A DNA stretch of 64,000 bases from Geobacter argillaceus (GCF_007830735.1 NZ_VLLN01000010.1:80679-144678), one strand, 5' to 3'; positions 18,231-29,018 are shown, counted from the first letter of the stretch. The notes: generated by a model not told the origin, from the letters alone. Translations and numbers: made by a program.

Positions 18231-18701
18231 ATGCGTGGTGTGGAGAAACTGATCATTGTCCTGCTTCTGCTGATGGCGGTAACCATTCCGGCCTGTTACC
18301 AGAAAGAGACGAAGAGCGGCGGCGAGCAGCCGGCTGTTGGACAGAAGGCTCCTGCCGGGATGATAACCACCCCCTCCGGCCTGGCCTATCAGGATTTGGT
18401 GGCAGGGAGCGGCCCGACGCCGACCGCCGGCAAGGTGGTCAAGGTCCACTATACGGGGTGGCTGCAGGATGGGACCAAGTTCGACAGCTCGCTGGACCGT
18501 GGCCAGCCGTTCGAGTTTCCCATCGGGGCAGGTCAGGTCATTCCCGGCTGGGACGAGGGGGTCATGACCATGAAGGTCGGCGGCAAGCGCAAGCTGGTGA
18601 TTCCGCCCCAGCTCGGTTACGGAGCAGCAGGTGCCGGGGGCGTGATCCCGCCCAACGCGACCCTTACCTTCGAGGTAATTCTCCTGGACGTGCAGCAGTA
18701 G
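18231..18701 (+). CDS. FKBP-type peptidyl-prolyl isomerase lipoprotein
   Basis: 156 residues from ATG 18231, which has AGAGGAAG upstream; ATG 18210 is an alternative start. A signal peptide ends in the lipobox-like TIPAC. One FKBP domain covers about residues 45-155, with [36 protein letters not shown] and the closing [12 protein letters not shown]. It would speed folding of exported proteins in the periplasm. The domain is of standard length and all usual pocket residues appear present. Confidence 0.92.
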   Translation: MRGVEKLIIVLLLLMAVTIPACYQKETKSGGEQPAVGQKAPAGMITTPSGLAYQDLVAGSGPTPTAGKVVKVHYTGWLQDGTKFDSSLDRGQPFEFPIGAGQVIPGWDEGVMTMKVGGKRKLVIPPQLGYGAAGAGGVIPPNATLTFEVILLDVQQ

Positions 18702-18702
18702 G

Positions 18703-18763
18703 GTGAGGAGTGAGGAGTGAGGAGTAAAAACATCTTCCAGTCACCGGTCACGAGTCACCAGTC
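18703..18763. repeat. GTGAGGA word repeat followed by AGTCACC words
   Basis: GTGAGGA is repeated three times at 18703-18725, and AGTCACCGGTCACGAGTCAC words follow at 18739-18763. This fills the gap between the FKBP and DUF4139-like genes. Confidence 0.8.
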
Positions 18764-18776
18764 CCTGACAAAAGCC

Positions 18777-19754
18777 ATGAAGGTGCTGACTACACTTATC
18801 GCCCTTATCCTGCCGGCCGGTACGGCCGTCGCTGCGGAGCGGAACGTCACTCTCTTTCTGGACGGGGCCAAGGTTGAGCAGCGCTTCGTCGTTAACGGCG
18901 GCTATCTGGAGATTCCGCTGCCGGCAGCCCTGAAGCCCGGCTCGCTGCGCCTCGTGCCCCGGGCTGCAACCCGCATCGAGCGAGTCGAAACCGTTCCCGC
19001 CCGCCTTCCCCTACGGGTCGAGCGCGAGCTGGCGAGGCTCACCGAGCGGCGGGAGCGTCTTCAGGCCCGGCTCCAGGCCCTGAAGACCAGGGAGGGGATA
19101 TTCACTGCTGCAGCCAAGGCCCAGAGCGGCAAGGCACCGCGCAAGACCAAGAGCAACCCCGAGCCGCTGCAGAATATCCGGAAGGGGACCGATTTCGCCC
19201 TGACCCAGCTGGAAGAGGTCTACGGCGCCAAACGGGCCGTGGAGAAGGAGCTGGCGGCCCTGGACGGCAAGGAAGCGGCACTGCGCAAGGAGGGGAACGC
19301 TGGCGGCTGTATCGCCCGGGTCTGGCTCTCGGGCCGCAGGCCGGACATCGCTGCTGCCTGGCTGCAGACCGACCTTTCCTGGTCCCCCCGCTATGACATC
19401 CGTCTCGGTGGTGACGGTACGGCCGAGGTGACGATCCACCCCCGTCTGCCGGCCCTGGCCAAAGGTGGAGCGGTCTCGGTATCGATGGCGAGCGTGCTGA
19501 AGGGGCCGGGAGCTGTGGCGGCAATGCCGGTAACCGGCGAGCAGTCGGCCATTGTTACCCTGCGTCTCCCGGTTCAGGTGAAGGGAGACGGCCGGGACGT
19601 TTCGGCGAGCCTTGCTTTCACGATGACCAATACCGCGACCCAGATGCTTCCCGGCGGCGATATCTCCTGTTACCGGAACGGGACGTATATCGGCACGGCC
19701 CGTCTGGCAGCAATCCAGTCCCTTGAGAGCCGCGAGATCCTTTGTGGCGAATGA
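18777..19754 (+). CDS. Exported DUF4139-like protein
   Basis: 325 residues from ATG 18777, the point where a clean signal peptide starts (MKVLTTLIALILPAGTAVAA). The open frame upstream is repeat sequence and is not used. After a short beta-rich part there is a Lys/Arg/Glu-rich, probably coiled-coil stretch (about 85-180), then a region with WSPRYDIRLGGDG that resembles the start of DUF4139 domains. The family is seen in surface or stress-related proteins without a known reaction. The DUF4139 part seems short compared with full-length relatives. Confidence 0.55.
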   Translation: MKVLTTLIALILPAGTAVAAERNVTLFLDGAKVEQRFVVNGGYLEIPLPAALKPGSLRLVPRAATRIERVETVPARLPLRVERELARLTERRERLQARLQALKTREGIFTAAAKAQSGKAPRKTKSNPEPLQNIRKGTDFALTQLEEVYGAKRAVEKELAALDGKEAALRKEGNAGGCIARVWLSGRRPDIAAAWLQTDLSWSPRYDIRLGGDGTAEVTIHPRLPALAKGGAVSVSMASVLKGPGAVAAMPVTGEQSAIVTLRLPVQVKGDGRDVSASLAFTMTNTATQMLPGGDISCYRNGTYIGTARLAAIQSLESREILCGE

Positions 19755-19798
19755 TGCACTACCTTAAGAAGCCAGTCTATTTTACGATGGAGACGTTT

Positions 19799-21097
19799 AT
19801 GACCAATAATGCAATTCGCCTGTTTCTGGCAGCAGTCGCGACAGCGGCCCTGACCGCCTGCGGCGGCGGTGGCTCTACCACCTCCACCATCCCGGTAACC
19901 TCCGTAACCATCTACAACGCCCATAGCGTGGCCTTCAAGAACAATTCGGCCATGGCGTGGGGATACAACGGGTCCGGCCAGTTGGGGAACGGGGTTACCA
20001 ATACCAGCAATACGCCGGTGTCGGTCCTGGAGAACGGCCGTCCCGTGACCGGCCTGAAGGGGATCTCCGCCGGCTCGGCCCATACCCTGGCCTTCTTCAA
20101 CAACAGCACCGTTCATGCCTGGGGAGCGAATTTCTCCGGCCAGTTGGGAAACAACAGCAGTTCCAACGGGGTGCTGAACCCGGTGGGGGTTGTGTACAAG
20201 AACAATCCGACGGATACGGCAACCCTTCCGTTGCGCAGGATCATCGGTGTCTCTGCAGGCGGCAATCACTCCCTGGCAATGACCAATTATTCCACGGTCT
20301 GGAGCTGGGGGGCTAACTATGCCGGGCAGTTGGGAAACAACTCGACCACCTTGAGCACGACGGCGGTAAAGGTCGTCGATCCCGACTCCGTGGCATCGCA
20401 GCTCTCAGGGGTCAGCGCCATCGCCGCCGGTGGCAGCCACAGCCTGGCCCTGGCCCGCGGCCAGGTCTTTGCCTGGGGGTACAACAACTACGGCCAGTTG
20501 GGGAACAACTCCACCGCCAGCAGCACGATCCCGGTACGGGTGCAGATGGCCGGAGGCACTTCGCTGAACAACGTGAAGCTCATCGCCGCCGGCGGCGCTT
20601 TCAGCGTCGCGGTCAGGAACGACGAGACGATCTGGGTCTGGGGGTATAACGGCTTCGGGCAATTGGGCCCAAATGTTGATCCCGCAGTGACGACCTTCAG
20701 CGGAATTCCGCAGCAGATAACCGGCATCACCGGCTCCATCAAGGCCGTTTCCGCCGGGCTGGGCCATATCCTGGTGCTGGCGCAGAACGGCTCGACCTGG
20801 ACGGTCTGGGGATGGGGGTTCAACGGCTTCGGGCAATTGGGCGGGGTAACGGCGAACATCAAGCCTGAAGACTTTACCCGGACACCGGTCCAGATTACCA
20901 CCGGCATTTCCGGCTCGTTCGACCCCGCGCTCTACAAAGTCGACGGCATGAGCCCGATTCTGGCCATCGGACACCATTCGCTGGCCAAGACCAGCGCAGG
21001 GCTCTTTGCCTGGGGTAACAACAACTACGGTCAGCTCGGCGTGACGCCGGGGACGCCGACCTACCGGGCAGAACCTGCCGCGATCGCCGGCTTTTAG
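19799..21097 (+). CDS. RCC1-repeat lipoprotein
   Basis: 432 residues from ATG 19799, with GGAG upstream. The signal peptide ends at LTAC followed by four Gly, so it is a lipoprotein. The rest is a chain of RCC1-type repeats with the core W(G)xNxxGQLGN and SxGxxHxLA; about seven blades can be seen, enough for a closed beta-propeller. RCC1-like propellers usually bind other proteins. The protein is probably on the cell surface or in the periplasm. The DNA repeats GGCCAGTTGGG(A)AAC are visible too. Confidence 0.85.
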   Translation: MTNNAIRLFLAAVATAALTACGGGGSTTSTIPVTSVTIYNAHSVAFKNNSAMAWGYNGSGQLGNGVTNTSNTPVSVLENGRPVTGLKGISAGSAHTLAFFNNSTVHAWGANFSGQLGNNSSSNGVLNPVGVVYKNNPTDTATLPLRRIIGVSAGGNHSLAMTNYSTVWSWGANYAGQLGNNSTTLSTTAVKVVDPDSVASQLSGVSAIAAGGSHSLALARGQVFAWGYNNYGQLGNNSTASSTIPVRVQMAGGTSLNNVKLIAAGGAFSVAVRNDETIWVWGYNGFGQLGPNVDPAVTTFSGIPQQITGITGSIKAVSAGLGHILVLAQNGSTWTVWGWGFNGFGQLGGVTANIKPEDFTRTPVQITTGISGSFDPALYKVDGMSPILAIGHHSLAKTSAGLFAWGNNNYGQLGVTPGTPTYRAEPAAIAGF

Positions 21098-21127
21098 TTA
21101 TCTCTTTAAAATTGTTGTAAATTGTCG

Positions 21128-21159
21128 GTAAAGGGGGAGCCTTTGTGCTCCCCCTTTAC
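21128..21159. terminator. Strong hairpin after the RCC1 gene
   Basis: The stem of 13 pairs, GTAAAGGGGGAGC (21128-21140) with GCTCCCCCTTTAC (21147-21159), has a six-base loop. No clear T-run follows on either strand, so termination is likely but not certain; it could also act in the lysS leader. Confidence 0.5.
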
Positions 21160-21162
21160 CGC

Positions 21163-21192
21163 TTGACTTGACAGGCATAAGTAGGCTATTTT
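21163..21192 (+). promoter_or_regulatory. Possible promoter of lysS
   Basis: TTGACT (21163-21168) and TATTTT (21187-21192) are 18 bases apart, about 50 bases before the lysS start. It follows the hairpin directly. Sequence resemblance only. Confidence 0.4.
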
Positions 21193-21242
21193 GCCAGTTT
21201 GTTAAACCGGCCGGCACGGCCTTGGAAAGGGAAGAACCCGGA

Positions 21243-22718
21243 ATGGAAGAACTCAGCGAACTGCTCTTGCAACGCCGCCGCAAGGTGGATGCCCTTTGGG
21301 AGGCCGGGGTCAATCCGTATCCCAACGATTACCGGCCCCAGCATACCACGGCTGATGTGGTGGCCGCCTACGGCCAGGTGGAGACCATCGAGGAAAACGG
21401 CCAGGCCTTTGTGGTGGCCGGTCGGATCATCGCCCGCCGGTCATTCGGCAAGGCGGCATTCATCCAGCTCCAGGACCGCAAGGGGCGGCTCCAGCTCTAT
21501 GTCCGCAAGGATGTTGTCGGCGATGAGATGTTCGCCAACTTCGAGACCTTCGATATCGGCGACATCATCGGTGCCAGCGGCACCCCGTTTCGGACCAAGA
21601 CCGGCGAACTTTCCCTCAATATCACCACCATCAGACTCCTGACCAAATCCCTGCTGCCACTCCCCGAAAAATTTCACGGCCTGACCGACGTGGAGACCCG
21701 TTACCGGCAGCGTTATGTGGACCTGATCGTCAATCCCGAGGCGCGGGAGGTGTTTGTCAAGCGGTCCCGCGTTGTCAACCTGGTTCGTGAGTTCATGGTA
21801 GCCCACGACTTCCTCGAAGTGGAAACCCCCATGATGCAGCAGATTCCGGGCGGTGCCACGGCCAAGCCGTTCGTTACCCATCATAACGCCCTGGACATGG
21901 AGCTGTACCTGCGGATCGCCCCGGAGCTCTACCTGAAGCGGCTGGTGGTGGGGGGCTTCGAGCGGGTCTTCGAAATCAATCGGAACTTCCGGAACGAGGG
22001 GATCTCCGTCCGCCACAACCCGGAATTCACCATGATGGAGTTCTATCAGGCCTATGCCACCTTCGAGGACCTGATGAACTTTACCGAGGAACTCCTCTGC
22101 CATGTTGCCCAGGAGCTCCTGGGAACCCTCGATTTCAGCTATCAGGGGCAGCCGATCAGTTTCCAGCGCCCCTGGCGGCGGTTCACCGTCAAGGAGGCGA
22201 TCCTCGAATACGGCGACATCGATGCCAAGGCACTGAACGACCGGGATCTGGCCTATGCCTACGCCAAGAGCATCGGCCTGGATCTGCCGGAGGATATCGG
22301 CTACGGCAAACTGATTACCGAGATTTTCGAAGAAGTGGCCGAGACCAAGCTGATCCAGCCGACCTTTATCACTGCCTATCCGACTGAGGTCTCGCCCCTG
22401 TCCCGGAAAAGCGATGCCGATCCGGAGATCGTGGACCGGTTCGAGTTCTTCTGTGCCGGTCGCGAGATGGCCAATGCCTTCTCCGAGCTGAACGACCCGG
22501 TGGACCAGAAGGAGCGTTTCCTGGCCCAGGTGGCGGCCAAGGCCAAAGGGGACGAAGAGGCCCACTACATGGACGAGGACTACATCCGTGCCCTGGAGTA
22601 CGGCATGCCGCCCACAGCCGGCGAGGGGATCGGGATCGACCGGTTGGTGATGCTCCTGACCGACTCGGCTTCGATCCGCGACGTCATCCTCTTCCCTCAG
22701 TTGCGCAAGGAGAAATAA
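21243..22718 (+). CDS. lysS: Lysyl-tRNA synthetase, class II
   Basis: 491 residues from ATG 21243 (MEELSELLLQRRRK). An OB-fold anticodon domain (about 50-150) is followed by the class II core: motif 2 with RNEGISVRHNPEFTMMEFY and motif 3 with GEGIGIDRLVML near the end. Length and motif order are standard. It charges tRNA-Lys. It is followed by a REP pair and then the lolC/E gene. A preceding hairpin and a promoter-like sequence suggest its own transcript. Confidence 0.96.
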   Translation: MEELSELLLQRRRKVDALWEAGVNPYPNDYRPQHTTADVVAAYGQVETIEENGQAFVVAGRIIARRSFGKAAFIQLQDRKGRLQLYVRKDVVGDEMFANFETFDIGDIIGASGTPFRTKTGELSLNITTIRLLTKSLLPLPEKFHGLTDVETRYRQRYVDLIVNPEAREVFVKRSRVVNLVREFMVAHDFLEVETPMMQQIPGGATAKPFVTHHNALDMELYLRIAPELYLKRLVVGGFERVFEINRNFRNEGISVRHNPEFTMMEFYQAYATFEDLMNFTEELLCHVAQELLGTLDFSYQGQPISFQRPWRRFTVKEAILEYGDIDAKALNDRDLAYAYAKSIGLDLPEDIGYGKLITEIFEEVAETKLIQPTFITAYPTEVSPLSRKSDADPEIVDRFEFFCAGREMANAFSELNDPVDQKERFLAQVAAKAKGDEEAHYMDEDYIRALEYGMPPTAGEGIGIDRLVMLLTDSASIRDVILFPQLRKEK

Positions 22719-22727
22719 CGGCTGATT

Positions 22728-22774
22728 GTAGGGGCGCGGTTGCCGCGCCCAGGGCGGGGAAACCCCGCCCCTAC
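22728..22774. repeat. Inverted pair of REP-like GTAG-hairpin elements (pair 2)
   Basis: Left: GTAG (22728-22731) and hairpin GGGCGCGG-ttg-CCGCGCCC (22732-22750). Right, other strand: GGGCGGGG-aaa-CCCCGCCC (22752-22770) and CTAC (22771-22774). The right hairpin is identical to that of the pair at 11315. It fills the lysS-lolC/E gap. Confidence 0.78.
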
Positions 22775-22793
22775 AGTGCCGTCGGAAAAATTG

Positions 22794-24063
22794 ATGCCCT
22801 ACGAACTGTTCATCGGCCTGCGCTATCTGAAGGCCAAGCGGAAGTCGACCTTTATCTCCATCATCACCCTGATCTCCACGGCCGGCGTTGCCCTGGGGGT
22901 GATGGCCCTGATCATCGTCCTGGCGGTGATGACCGGCTTTGAAGAGGACCTGAAGGAGAAGATCCTCGGCACCAACGCCCACATCGTGGTGTTGGGCAGC
23001 GGCGGGAGCATCGACGATCCGAAAGGGGTCATGGCCCGGCTCGGGAAGTTCGACGGCGTGGTGGCGGCAACTCCCTTCATCTACAATCAGGTGATGCTGG
23101 CTGCCGGCAAGAACGTCTCCGGCGTGGTGCTGCGCGGCATCGATCCCCAGAGTGACCGGCAGGTGACCAATCTGCACAAGGCGATGGTCCAGGGACGGCT
23201 CGAAGAGCTGGCCAACGGTACCTCGCCGACCCCGGCGGCCGCGGCAGAACCGAGGCTTCCCGGCCTGGTGATCGGCAAGGAGCTGGCCAGGAACCTGAAC
23301 CTCTATGTGGGCGATACGGTGAATGTCATCTCCCCCCTGGGGAACATCACCCCCCTGGGGATGATCCCGAAGATGAAGCAGTTCCGGGTGGCCGGGATCT
23401 TCAATACCGGCATGTTCGAGTACGACACCACCCTGGCCTATGCGGGAATTGGCGAGGCCCAGTCGTTCCTGGGAATGGGAGCCTCGGTAACCGGCATCCA
23501 GCTCAAGGTGGCCGATGTCTACAAGGCCGGCGAGCTTTCCCGGCGGATCAACCGGGAACTGGGCGGGGCGTTCTACGCCAGGGACTGGATGCAGATGAAC
23601 CGGAACATCCTCTTTGCCCTGAAGACGGAAAAGACGGTCATGTTCATCATCCTCACCCTCATCGTTCTGGTGGCGGCCTTTGGCATCGCTTCCACCCTGT
23701 TCATGGTGGTGATGGAGAAGACCAAGGATATCGCGATCCTCAAGTCCATGGGGGCCACCGGTCGGAGCATCATGCGGATCTTCATCTTCGAGGGGTTGAT
23801 CATCGGGGTACTCGGCACGCTGATTGGCCTGCTGGGTGGACTTCTGGTCGCCCTGAACCTGGAGGCGATCGTTGGGGTGGTTCAGCGGCTGACCGGTTTC
23901 GAGCTGTTCAGCAAGGACGTCTACTATCTGGACCGTTTTCCTTCCCAGGTGGTCCCGGCCGACGTGGTCCTGGTGGCGGTGACGGCGGTGCTGATCTCTT
24001 TCGTGGCCACGCTCTACCCGTCGTGGCAGGCGGCGAAGCTTATGCCGGCCGAGGCCCTGCGGT

Positions 24064-24071
<8 letters not shown>
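22794..24071 (+). CDS. lolC: Lipoprotein-releasing ABC permease LolC/LolE
   Basis: 425 residues from ATG 22794 ([17 protein letters not shown]); the open frame upstream is REP sequence. A first membrane helix lies at about 25-50, then a large periplasmic domain with [17 protein letters not shown], then three helices in the FtsX-like C-terminal half ([19 protein letters not shown]). It extracts mature lipoproteins from the inner membrane for LolA. Only one permease gene is present with lolD, so the complex is probably a homodimer, called LolF type in some species. It overlaps lolD by eight bases. Confidence 0.92.
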
Positions 24072-24744
<673 letters not shown>

Positions 24745-24788
24745 GATATGAATTTTTTTATTAACGACGTGCTTGTTTTGGAGGGCAT

Positions 24789-27107
24789 TTGCTCCGTTCA
24801 TTCAAAATTATAATAGTAGCACTGCTGGGCGTCCTTCTCTGCGGTTCCGTGGCCTTTGCCGAAACCGAGCAGAGGATCGGCCAGGTGGTCATCAAGGGGA
24901 ACCGGCGAATAGAAAGCGCTGCCATTGCCAATGTTCTCAAGGTGAAAGACGGGGATCCGTTTTTCCCTGAGAAGGTGGATGCCGATGTGCGGGCCATCTA
25001 CAAGCTCGGCCACTTCCAGGATGTAAAGGCTGAGACCTCGACGGGCGAAAAGGGACTGGTACTCACCTACCTGGTGACCGAGAAACCGGTTGTCAGGGTG
25101 ATTACCATCGAGGGGAACAAGGAACTGAGCCTGGAAAAGGTTCGCGATGCCCTCGATATCAAGCCGAACAGCATTTTCTCCCAGAAGGAACTGGCCAAAG
25201 GGATCAGGAAGGTCAAAAAACTCTATGCCGACGAAGGTTACTACCTGGCGGAGGTGCAGGAAAAGGTTGAGAAGCGTGCGGAAAACGAACTGAATCTGCG
25301 CATTACCGTTACCGAAGGGGATAAGATACTTATCCGGCAGATCCGCTTTGACGGCAACCGGGCATTCACTGCCGGCAAGCTCAAAAAGGCAATGGAGACT
25401 AAGGAGAAGTGGTTTTTATCCTGGCTCACCGGGGCCGGTACCTACAAGGAAGAGGTTCTGAAAAACGACGCGGCAGCCATTGCCGATCTCTACTTCAACA
25501 ACGGTTATGTCAATGTGAAGGTCGGCGAGCCGAAGATCGAGCTTTTGCCGGATAAATCCGGCCTGACGGTAACCATCGCTATCACCGAGGGGGACCAGTT
25601 CCGAACCGGTACGATCAATTTCAAGGGGGACCTGCTGGAGTCGCACGATGCGCTGGCCAAGCTCGTGAAGCTGAAAAGCGGCGAACTGTTCAGCCGGGCG
25701 ACCCTGCGGATGGATATCTTTACCCTGACCGATCTCTATGCCGACAAGGGATACGCCTTTGCCAACGTAAACCCCCTTACCAGGCTCAACCCCGAGCAGA
25801 AGAACATCGACCTGACCTTCGACTTTGAAAAGGGGGAGAAGGTCTATATCGACCGTATCAATATCTCCGGCAACACCAAGACCCGCGACAAGGTCATACG
25901 CCGGGAATTGAAGCTGGCCGAAGGCGACCTGTACGGCAGCACGGCCATCAAGAAGAGCAAGCAGAACCTGATGAACCTGGGATTCTTCGAAGAGGCCAAC
26001 CTGGCCACGGCCAAGGGGGGTAGTGACAACAAGCTCAACCTGAATGTGGAGGTGAAGGAGAAACCGACCGGCACCTTCAGCATCGGCGGCGGTTACAGCT
26101 CGCTGGACGGCCTGATCGGCCAGGGGTCGATCCAGCAGGCCAACTTCCTCGGCCTCGGCCTGAAGATGAACGCCTCCGCCTCCATCGGCGGCAAGTCCCA
26201 GACCTACAACCTGGGCTTGACGGATCCGTATTTCATGGACAGTCGCTGGACCGTGGGGGGCGACATCTACCGGACCGAACGGCAGTATATCGACTACACC
26301 CGCCGGGCCACCGGTGGCGACATCAAGGCCGGCTACCCCCTGAGCGACACGGTGAGCAGTTTCTTCGTGTACAAGTACGAGGGAAAACAGATATATAACC
26401 AGTCCCAAAGCCTGCTGGACAGCATCCGGAACGGGCTCATAACCGCGCCGGAAACCACCTCCACCACCAGCGCCATCTCGGCAAGCCTGAACCGGAACAG
26501 TACCGACTATCGACTTGACCCGACCAGAGGGATGACGAACAGCCTGTCGGTGGAGTTTGCCGGCCTGGGCGGCACCACCCGTTATCTCCGCTATCTCGGC
26601 CAGAGTTCCTATTACATTCCGGCGTTCTGGAGTGCGGTCTTTTCGGCCCATGCCACCCTTGGCCATATCCAGGCGCTCGGCAAGGAGGTTCCGATCGACG
26701 AGAAGTTCTATCTCGGCGGCATCAGCACGGTGCGCGGCTATGGTGGCAGGACCATCAGTCCGTTCCGAACGAACACGGTCGTGGGCACCGACGTGGACGG
26801 CATCAAATCCGTCTCCATTGCCCGTGCCTACATCGGCGGCGATACGGAGGCCATCGGGAACCTGGAACTGGTCTTCCCCATCCTGAAAGAGGCGGGTCTC
26901 AAGGGGGTGCTCTTCTTTGACGCCGGCAACGCCTACGAGAAGGCAAGCGACATCTTTTCCAGCATGAGGACCAGCTACGGCTTCGGGGTCCGCTGGTTTT
27001 CACCCATCGGCCCACTCCGTCTGGAGTACGGCATTCCGCTCAACCCCCGCAAGGATATCGACTCCAGTGGCGGCAAGCTGGAGTTTTCCATCGGCGGTTT
27101 TTTCTGA
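24789..27107 (+). CDS. bamA: Outer membrane protein assembly factor BamA
   Basis: 772 residues from TTG 24789 with GGAGGG upstream. A signal peptide (cleavage near AFAET) precedes five POTRA domains (about 25-420; repeated IxxIxxxGNxxxxxxxV units) and a 16-strand barrel. The barrel holds the loop-6 motif VRGYGG near 650 and ends in a hydrophobic-aromatic residue run closing with FF. BamA inserts outer-membrane proteins. The order bamA-skp-lpxD-fabZ-lpxA matches many Gram-negative genomes. Confidence 0.95.
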   Translation: MLRSFKIIIVALLGVLLCGSVAFAETEQRIGQVVIKGNRRIESAAIANVLKVKDGDPFFPEKVDADVRAIYKLGHFQDVKAETSTGEKGLVLTYLVTEKPVVRVITIEGNKELSLEKVRDALDIKPNSIFSQKELAKGIRKVKKLYADEGYYLAEVQEKVEKRAENELNLRITVTEGDKILIRQIRFDGNRAFTAGKLKKAMETKEKWFLSWLTGAGTYKEEVLKNDAAAIADLYFNNGYVNVKVGEPKIELLPDKSGLTVTIAITEGDQFRTGTINFKGDLLESHDALAKLVKLKSGELFSRATLRMDIFTLTDLYADKGYAFANVNPLTRLNPEQKNIDLTFDFEKGEKVYIDRINISGNTKTRDKVIRRELKLAEGDLYGSTAIKKSKQNLMNLGFFEEANLATAKGGSDNKLNLNVEVKEKPTGTFSIGGGYSSLDGLIGQGSIQQANFLGLGLKMNASASIGGKSQTYNLGLTDPYFMDSRWTVGGDIYRTERQYIDYTRRATGGDIKAGYPLSDTVSSFFVYKYEGKQIYNQSQSLLDSIRNGLITAPETTSTTSAISASLNRNSTDYRLDPTRGMTNSLSVEFAGLGGTTRYLRYLGQSSYYIPAFWSAVFSAHATLGHIQALGKEVPIDEKFYLGGISTVRGYGGRTISPFRTNTVVGTDVDGIKSVSIARAYIGGDTEAIGNLELVFPILKEAGLKGVLFFDAGNAYEKASDIFSSMRTSYGFGVRWFSPIGPLRLEYGIPLNPRKDIDSSGGKLEFSIGGFF

Positions 27108-27155
27108 TCTCGATATTACTTAGGACGCGAACTTAGCATAGACAAGGAGAATCCC

Positions 27156-27686
27156 ATGAAACGCATCGTTGTATTCGTCTTTGCGGCACTGCTTGTTGCC
27201 GCGGCCCCGGCCATGGCCGAGGTGAAACTCGGCTCGGTGGATATCCAGAAGATCCTGCTTACCTCGGAAGCCGGCAAGGAGGCCAAGGACCAGCTTTCCC
27301 AACGGGCCGCCAGATATGAGCAGGAGAAGAACGGCAAGGAGGAAGAGCTCAAGAAGCTGAAGGGCGAGCTGGAGAAACAGAGCGTGCTCCTCTCCGAATC
27401 GGCCCGGGGCGCCAAGGAGAAGGACTACCAGCAGAGACTGAAGGAGTTCCAGCGGTTTCTGAAGGATGCCCAGGATGACCTCCAGACCAAAAACGACGAG
27501 CTGACCAACCGGCTTGTCGAGGAGATCGTCAAGGTGGTTCAGGAGTATGGCCGCAAGAATGGCTTTACGTATGTTTACGTCAAGAACGAGGGGATGATCT
27601 ACATTGATGAGAAATCAGATCTGACTGAAGATATCCTTCGCCAGTTCAATGCGTTGAAAAAGATGGGCGATCAGATCAAGAAGTGA
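27156..27686 (+). CDS. skp: Skp/OmpH periplasmic chaperone
   Basis: 176 residues with a signal peptide (cleavage after AMA), a short beta part VKLGSVDIQKIL, then a long charged helical hairpin (about 45-140) rich in Lys and Glu, as in Skp. Three such chains form the jellyfish chaperone that carries unfolded outer-membrane proteins to BamA. Gene order beside bamA and lpxD supports the call. Confidence 0.92.
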   Translation: MKRIVVFVFAALLVAAAPAMAEVKLGSVDIQKILLTSEAGKEAKDQLSQRAARYEQEKNGKEEELKKLKGELEKQSVLLSESARGAKEKDYQQRLKEFQRFLKDAQDDLQTKNDELTNRLVEEIVKVVQEYGRKNGFTYVYVKNEGMIYIDEKSDLTEDILRQFNALKKMGDQIKK

Positions 27687-27693
27687 TGAATCA

Positions 27694-27739
27694 GTTCGAT
27701 GTTCGATGTTGAAGATCCGAAAACCTCGAACATCGAACA
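27694..27739. repeat. TTCGATG word repeats between skp and lpxD
   Basis: GTTCGATGTTCGATGTTG and, inverted, CCTCGAACATCGAAC face each other across 13 bases. The same words recur near waaA, waaC and hldE. Confidence 0.8.
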
Positions 27740-27756
27740 GCCTTTGAGGTAGAAAC

Positions 27757-28800
27757 GTGGGAATGACTCTACAGGAACTTGCCGAGTATCTCGGCGGCCG
27801 GGTGATCGGCGACGCCGCCGTCCGTATCAGCGAGTTAGGCACGCTGGACGATGCCGGCGAGGGGCAGATCACCTTCCTGGCCAACCCCAGGTATGCGGCC
27901 AAGGTGGCTACAACCAGGGCTGCGGCGGTGATCCTGCCCCCGGGGGCGGAGAACCACGGCCGAAACGCCATTGAGGTGGCCAATCCCTATCTTGCATTTG
28001 CAAAGCTGCTTACCCTGTTTACCAGCAGTCCCCGTGTTGCCCATGGGGTCATGGAAGGGGCATTCGTAGCGGCTACTGCGGTCATTGGCGCCGACGCCAC
28101 ACTGTACCCCGGGGTGTTCGTTGCCGATAACGTGCGAATCGGCGAGCGGGTGACTCTCTATCCGGGTGTCACCCTTTATCCCGGTGCGGTGCTGGGGGAC
28201 GACGTCACCCTTCATAGCGGAGTCGCCGTACGGGAAGGATGCCGGATCGGCAGCAGGGTCACCATTCACAACGGTTCGGTCATCGGCAGCGACGGTTTCG
28301 GTTATGCGCCGGACGGTCCTGCCTGGTACAAGATCCCCCAGATCGGCATCGTGGTGATCGAGGACGACGTGGAGATCGGCGCCAACACGGTCATCGACCG
28401 GGCAGCCCTGGAGGCCACCGTGGTGAGGCGCGGTACCAAGATCGACAACCTTGTCCAGATCGCCCATAACTGCGTGATCGGCGAGAACTGCATGATCGTC
28501 TCCCAGGTGGGGGTTTCGGGCAGTACCAAGCTCGGGAACCATGTGACCCTCGGGGGACAGGTGGGGATTGCCGGCCATCTTACGATCGGCGACAATGTCA
28601 TGATCGCGGCCCAGTCCGGGGTGCCGGGGAATGTGCCGGCCGGTCAGGTGCTGAGCGGCAGTCCGGCTATTCCCCACCGGGAGTGGCTGAAGGCCTCAAC
28701 CGTTTTCGGTCGTCTGCCGGAGCTGCGCAAGACCGTTGCCGGCCTGGAGAAGCGGCTGGCAGAGCTGGAAGGGAAGGCAGAAAAATCGATGAATGGCTAA
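27757..28800 (+). CDS. lpxD: UDP-3-O-acylglucosamine N-acyltransferase LpxD
   Basis: 347 residues from GTG 27757 (GAGGT six bases upstream; ATG 27763 is possible). An N-terminal uridine-binding domain (1-100) is followed by a left-handed beta-helix of hexapeptide repeats (about 105-310) and a C-terminal helix. The catalytic His is probably in [10 protein letters not shown] near 240. LpxD adds the second acyl chain in lipid A synthesis using acyl-ACP. It leads the lpx gene run. Confidence 0.95.
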   Translation: MGMTLQELAEYLGGRVIGDAAVRISELGTLDDAGEGQITFLANPRYAAKVATTRAAAVILPPGAENHGRNAIEVANPYLAFAKLLTLFTSSPRVAHGVMEGAFVAATAVIGADATLYPGVFVADNVRIGERVTLYPGVTLYPGAVLGDDVTLHSGVAVREGCRIGSRVTIHNGSVIGSDGFGYAPDGPAWYKIPQIGIVVIEDDVEIGANTVIDRAALEATVVRRGTKIDNLVQIAHNCVIGENCMIVSQVGVSGSTKLGNHVTLGGQVGIAGHLTIGDNVMIAAQSGVPGNVPAGQVLSGSPAIPHREWLKASTVFGRLPELRKTVAGLEKRLAELEGKAEKSMNG

Positions 28801-28866
28801 GTGGTTGAGTGGGGGCAATTTGAACACTCTATGCTTTTGATGCTACTTTATTGCCCTTTGAATTTT

Positions 28867-29018
28867 CGTCCCATCGGGACAGAATGCTTGTAGCCGGGGG
28901 ATTCATCCCCCGGTGTCGGATTGGATTTTACCTTCGGTCACGTCCGTGACGAACGAACATTTTACTTGAACCCCGGCGATAAATCGCCGGGCTACAGGCA
29001 TTCTGTCCCGATGGGACG
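28867..29018. repeat. Long REP-like inverted element, copy 2
   Basis: About 152 bp with the same order as copy 1: outer GTCCC-atc-GGGAC; GTAG (28890-28893) plus CCGGGGGAT-TC-ATCCCCCGG (28894-28913); central near-palindrome GTCACGTCCGTGAC (28937-28950); CCCGGCGAT-AA-ATCGCCGGG (28972-28991) plus CTAC; outer GTCCC-gat-GGGAC. The loops and the linkers differ from copy 1 while the stems are conserved. It lies between lpxD and fabZ. Confidence 0.9.

Noticed and set aside
21441..23177. Long minus-strand open frame across lysS and lolC/E
   Set aside because: It mirrors two well-supported plus-strand genes, spans a REP pair and has no recognisable domain; long shadow frames are common in GC-rich DNA.
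28813..28856. GGGCAAT...ATTGCCC hairpin after lpxD
   Set aside because: Arms of 7 bases with about 30 between them; may be chance.
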